From the NCBI GenBank assembly GCA_030035585.1, contig CM057475.1, positions 5,527,501 to 5,591,500 of the forward strand: a stretch of DNA of 64,000 nt. Reading direction: 5' to 3'. A program made the translations under genes and the position numbers. The notes beneath the pieces are model-generated. The model was not told the origin of the DNA. It did no database searches and worked only from the letters and a program-made list of their open reading frames with translations. Source of the stretch: Dugong dugon (Eukaryota > Chordata > Mammalia > Sirenia > Dugongidae). Positions 41,201 to 47,200 of the stretch are shown piece by piece. Numbering within the stretch: the stretch's first letter is position 1; every line of letters starts with the position of its first letter.

Positions 41201-44200
41201 GATTATGCCTCAACAAAAGGAAAACAAAAATCCTCACAGCTGGACAAATAAGCAACATCATGATAAATGGAGAAAAGACTGAAGTTGTCAAGGACTTCAT
41301 TTTACTTGGATCCACAATCAACACCCACAGAAGCAGCAGTCAAGAAATCAAAAGACACATTGCATTGGGCAAATCTGCTGCAAAAGACCTCTTGAAAGTG
41401 TTGAAAGCAAAGATGTCACCTTGAAGACTAAGGTGCACCTGACTCGAGCCACGGTATTTTCAATCGCATCATATGCATGCAAAAGCTGGACAATGAATAA
41501 GGAAGACTGAAGAAGAACTGACGCCTTTGAATTGTGGTGTTGGCGAAGAATACTGAATATACCATGGACTGCCAAAAGAAAGAACACATCTGTCTTGGAA
41601 GAAGTACAGCCAGGATGCTCCTTAGAAGTACAGATGGCGAGACTACATCTTACATACTTTGGACATGTCATCAGAAGGGATCAGTCCCTGGAGAAGGACA
41701 TCATGCTTGGTAAAGTAGAGGGTCAGCGAAAAAGAGGAAGGCCCTCAATGAGATGGACTGACACAGTGGCTGCAATAATGGGCTCAAGCTTAACAACTGT
41801 GAGCATGGCACAGGACCGGGCACTGTTTCGTTCTGTGGTACACAGGGTCGCTATGAGTCGGAACCGACTGTACGGCACCTAATAACAACAACAACTTTTT
41901 CCACCCTTACTAGTCTGAATGCAGAGCTTCATGTGTTTTTAAAATCGTTTTAAATTCAGGTAACCATACTCAAAATTGTTAGATATCTTTCCCCTCAAAG
42001 GATTTTTTCCTCATTTGGCGGGCAGGGTGAGAGATGAAGGTGGGGAACTGGGGAAAAAGGCATTAGGGGCTGGGGATTTCTTAACAGACTATATGCAGGC
42101 CTGGTCCATTTCATTTACAGTCATGCATCATTTAACGTCCATCTGGGCAACGACCAACCACATATACTTCCGTGATTCCTGGGTTACGAACATCCGACTT
42201 ACGTATGACCTGTAGTTATGAACCAACTGCCATAAAGCCTATTACATTAAAAATTCAAGGTACATACAATGGTTCATAACAAGTGAGCACTACTTTGCAA
42301 CGTGCATCAAAACATTATTATTACTGTATCACCACATTAAAGATGTTTTAGTGTATCTGGAAGTGTTTGATTCTTTTACATACAGAAAAGTACACATATA
42401 CTAAGACAAACATTCGACTAATGGATGTTAGATATGAACCATACCTGTTTGACTTATGTACAGATTCAACTTAAAGACAGAATTAGGAACGGAACTTGTT
42501 CATAATCCAGGGACTGCCTGTATAAATACGCTGTTTGGGGAAGAATGGCTAAACAAATTATGGTATATCCACACAACAGAATACTACGCAATGATAAAAA
42601 ACAACCATGAAGCCGTGAAACGTCTTATAATATGGAGGAAGCTGGAGGTCATTATGCTGAATGAATTTAGTCAGTCACAGAAAGACAAATATTGTATAAG
42701 ACCACTATTATAAGAACTCAAGAAAAGGTTTAAACACAGAAGAAAACATTCTTTGATGGTTACGAGGGTGGGGAGGGAGGGTAAAAATTATTTACTAACA
42801 AGATAGTAGATAAGAATTATCTTAGGTGAAGGGAAGGACAGCACACACTACAGGGGATGTCAGCACAACTGGACTAAACAAAAGCTAAGAAGTTTCCTTA
42901 ATAAAATCAAACACTTTGACGGACAGAGTAGCAGGGGTAGGGGTCTGGGGACCATGCTTTTAGGGGACATCTAGGTCAGCTGGCATAAGAAAGCTTATTA
43001 AGAAAATGTTCTGCATCCTACTTTGGTGAGTGGTGTCTGGGGTCTTAAAAGCTTGCAAGCGGCCATTTAAGATGCATCAACTGGTCCCAACCACCTGAAG
43101 CAAAGGAGAATGAAGAACACCAAAGACACAAGGAAATTATTAGCCCAGGAGACAGAAAGGGCCACATAAACCAGATACTTCATCAGCCTAAGACCAGAAG
43201 AACTAGATGGTGCCCAGCTACCACCAATGACCTCCCTGACAGGGAACACTGCTGAGTCCCAGACAGAGCAAGAGAAAGGTGGGGTGCAGAACTCAAATTC
43301 TATTAAGAAGACCAGACTTAATGGTCTGACTGACACTGGAGGAACCCCAGAAAGCATGTCCCCTGGATTCTCTATCCGCCCAGAACTATAACAATTTCTG
43401 AGGCCAACTCTTCAGACAGGGATTGGACTGGACTGTGGGACATAAAGTGATACTCGTGAGGAATTTGCCTCTTAGCTCAAATAGATACAAATGACTAAAT
43501 GGGAAGCTTCTGTTCAGAGGTGAGATGAGAAGGCAGGAGGATTAGGAGCTGGTTGAATGGACATGGGGAATCAGAGTGGAAAGGACTAGTGTGCTGTCAC
43601 AGTATGGGGAGAGCAATTAGAGTCACATAACAATGTATGTATAAATTTTTGTATGAGAAAAAATTTAAAAAAACGATTCACAGAAAAAATAAATAAATAT
43701 GCTGTTTGCACAATGGCCAAATCACATAACATCCTATTTCTCAAAACGTATTACAGACATTAAGCAATGCCTGACAGTATTTGTTCTCTTATTCATTCAA
43801 ATATTCACTGAGTCCCTATATATCAAGCTTGTGCTGGGCCCAAGGAATACAATATGTAGCAAAACTATGGAGCTTGATTTAGTAGGGGAGCTTGACTTAT
43901 CAAATCATCAATAAATGTAAAATTACAATAGTAGAAAGTGCTCAAGAGCACTACATGGTGCTTCAAGAGCTTTTATCAGGGTTTGCTCAGTGCAGAGGGT
44001 CAAGAAGGGCTTCCTGGGGAAGTAAGGATTCAACTGGGACCTGGTGGACAGGCAGAGTCAAAGAGCAGAGGCACCATGGCAGCAGGACACATGGGACTCC
44101 CAAGGAATGAGAAGACTGGCGTGTCAAAAGCCAGGGACACCATTGTGTAAAATAAGGTGAGAGGGGGTCGGGGGGCAGAAAGTTATTGGCCAATATGGCT

Positions 44201-47200
44201 TTTGAGCTTTCTCCTATCTCACTAATCGTTGAAGATCTGACAGTTACAGCAACTCAATCTGCTTCTTCATGGTCAGGGAGGTGGGGGACAAAAAGACATC
44301 TTTCATAGATAGAAAGATACTCTGGAAAATTAAGTCTCATTCTAAAAAGAAATTATTTAAATTTTACAAAGCTAGAGATCTTTTAACAAGCTGAAATCAT
44401 TAACTATGGGACTTAATGTTTCAGGATAAAATTCCCAAATTAACAGATGAATGAAGCGTTAAAAACTGTGCTCCCTTCTGATGAAACACTAAAGCATTGG
44501 CCAAGGTTAATTAGTATTTCTCCTCCTTCAGAAGCCCCTGGTGAGCCTTTACTGAAGGTACTAATTTCTCCTGCCCTAGAAAATCCTGATTGCTCTTCAG
44601 TCTCACTCACTGTATAATGCAGTTTGCAACCTGGTAGCTGCCTCTGAGGTGAGTCACTAAAACCCAGGAACCTACCTGACTTAAAAAAATCTCTCCGAGA
44701 AACTACGAGAAAACCCAACGGCACCATCATCCAAGCCTGAATTCTAACACATGTACTACAACTCAGCTGGTAATACATGAGAAGCAAGGTCAGAGTTTGA
44801 AGAAAACACATCAAGAACCAGATGTATTCTCAGCAAGTAGATTTTTTCAGAGCTTTATTTAAATTAACCATTCTTTCAATATCATCATGCTTTCTGCCCC
44901 AAATGGAAAGAATCTATGAAATGTGGCATTATAGAGAGATCAGGGAAGCAGTTAAATTTGGCCAAGTGGCAATGGATACATCCAGAGAGGAATTCTGGCT
45001 GCAGATTAGAAGGGGAAGAGGCACAGGACTTATGATGGAGATGGAGAGAGAGTGGATGGATAGAACACAGGACTCCACACAAGTGAACAGAACTAAAGAA
45101 CAAAACAAAACAGACCCCATTAGAGGATGGAAAACAGAATCTAAGAAAAGACTGGCTACAAAAAAAGAGCTGGAGGAATGAGAAGACAGACCTGAAGACC
45201 GTAATTCAGAAAAAGTAGTTTATGATGGCTACTCTCCTCGCCACTGAAGTGCTGAAGGATCGGTATAGGCACAGCAATTACGTACCCTCGTCAGGTACCA
45301 AAAGAAACCCCTCCAAATCTATTTCTTGCCCAGTCGAGTGCTGCCATGTTGGCTTCAGAGAAGAGAACTGAGCACCTGGCCCAGCAAGAAAGGCACAAAA
45401 TGAAAGCAACAAGCACATTAAAAAAAAAAAAAAAAATCCAACAGATTCAGCTCAACGAAAAAGTGACAGCTGCACACAACAGAAGTAGAGCCTTGAGTCC
45501 TCTAAACCGGCTCTTCCAGAGGGAAAGCTATGCTCAGGGCCAGCACGGACACTCCATGAGGACAATGAGAATACTACTACAGATTTTAAATACTTGTTAT
45601 ATCTGAAGCTTACAAGTTTTGTTTTGCCATAAGGAAAATAACTGGTCAAGAGATCTTTAAGACCTACTTTACACAGAGCTCTCTCCAAATGGCTAAGAGT
45701 AGCATTTCAAACAGAAACTACTGAAAAACGCACACACTGCACAAGATCATGGCACTATTTGGTCTTCTTTTCACAGTGCTGAACCCTGGGCTTTTCATAA
45801 TCTTGCCATTTTGAAATTCTTTTGCATTACTTTGTATCTAACAATCTCAAGAGAGCTTACTTCAACAATCCTTCTCTCACAGATGAATTAACACTAATAT
45901 CCAAGAAGTTAGCCACCCTAACTTAAAGATCGGCTCAACTATAGTACTCTCCATCCTCATCCATCAATATTCTCCCCTCAATCACTGGCCTCCAGCCACA
46001 GTGGCTTCCTTTCCATTCTGGAATTAGCTATTTATTGAAGACTGTGATCTTCTCTAAGGCAGACGCTATATCTACCTGTATCTTCCTGGCACATAGCAGA
46101 AACACAATAAATTTAGACACACTTGGGTTAAAAGCTCAGTAAACTGTCTAGAGTTTGTTCTGTATGATACGTGCACTTCTCATAATAAAATGTTAACTGA
46201 GAATGTTCCAATTTGACATACACAAGCTTTTAATATAATTGACCACAACATAATGGACACAATCCCTAACTGCAGCCACATGCTGCTATTGAGGGTCAGA
46301 CCAGGTATATGGCTCCCCTTACAGATCATGCCTTAATAATTCAGCACAACTGCTGACGACTCTCAAAAAAAAACAGTAGTTGAAAGACTGGAATATGAGA
46401 ATATCACATCATGAGATTTTTTAAAAGGCCTTGTAAAAATAAACATATAACTTCATTCAAAAAGAAAGGTATTAATCCCAGGGAAAGAATCTAGAATTAC
46501 CAAGATCTACTACTTCTGCCAAAGTTTAGGAGGGAACCTAATAATAGCTCATTTAAAATTATAAATGAGAATTACTAAATTCTTGCTCGCTAAAGATTCT
46601 CAAAAGAGTATTCTAAGTCAGATAAAACTAAGTTACTCACATTCTCAATGAACTGGGTATTAGAGAGCATAAGGAAGTCATTGAAGACATTATGTAGGCG
46701 GCAGTCTGTGGCTTTAGTTTCCCGAATTAGTCCATCCATTTGTTTCTTGATTTCATGGGTCCTAGAGATAGTCTGCTGTGAGAATTCCTGTAGAAACTGT
46801 AGCAGCTATTTTAAAAATAAATGTACAATAAAATCAGTATCACACGCATCCATTCCGCACGTCAAAACAAATACCATTTCCCTTCACCTTTGTGTGGGGG
46901 GGTGGGAGTCATGTAAAAGTGATGCTGCTTTTGACAGTACAAAGACCAAGTGGTGTGAAAAACCTTAAGAAAGCTCATCAAAACAGTGGCAACGCATCAG
47001 TGGAAACCTGCTATCTCGTTTCTGGAGAAATTCCCAAGTGCCGTTTGGCTGGCACACACAAGCAGCACAAAGCAGCACAGGTAAAATAATAACTACCCAC
47101 TCTTATCAAAGAATCCTATTCATATGAGAACGTGGAATCAACATTTCTGAGTTGAGTTTCCTGGGCCCCCTGCTTGATGAGTCCCCCTCAAGGCTACCCA

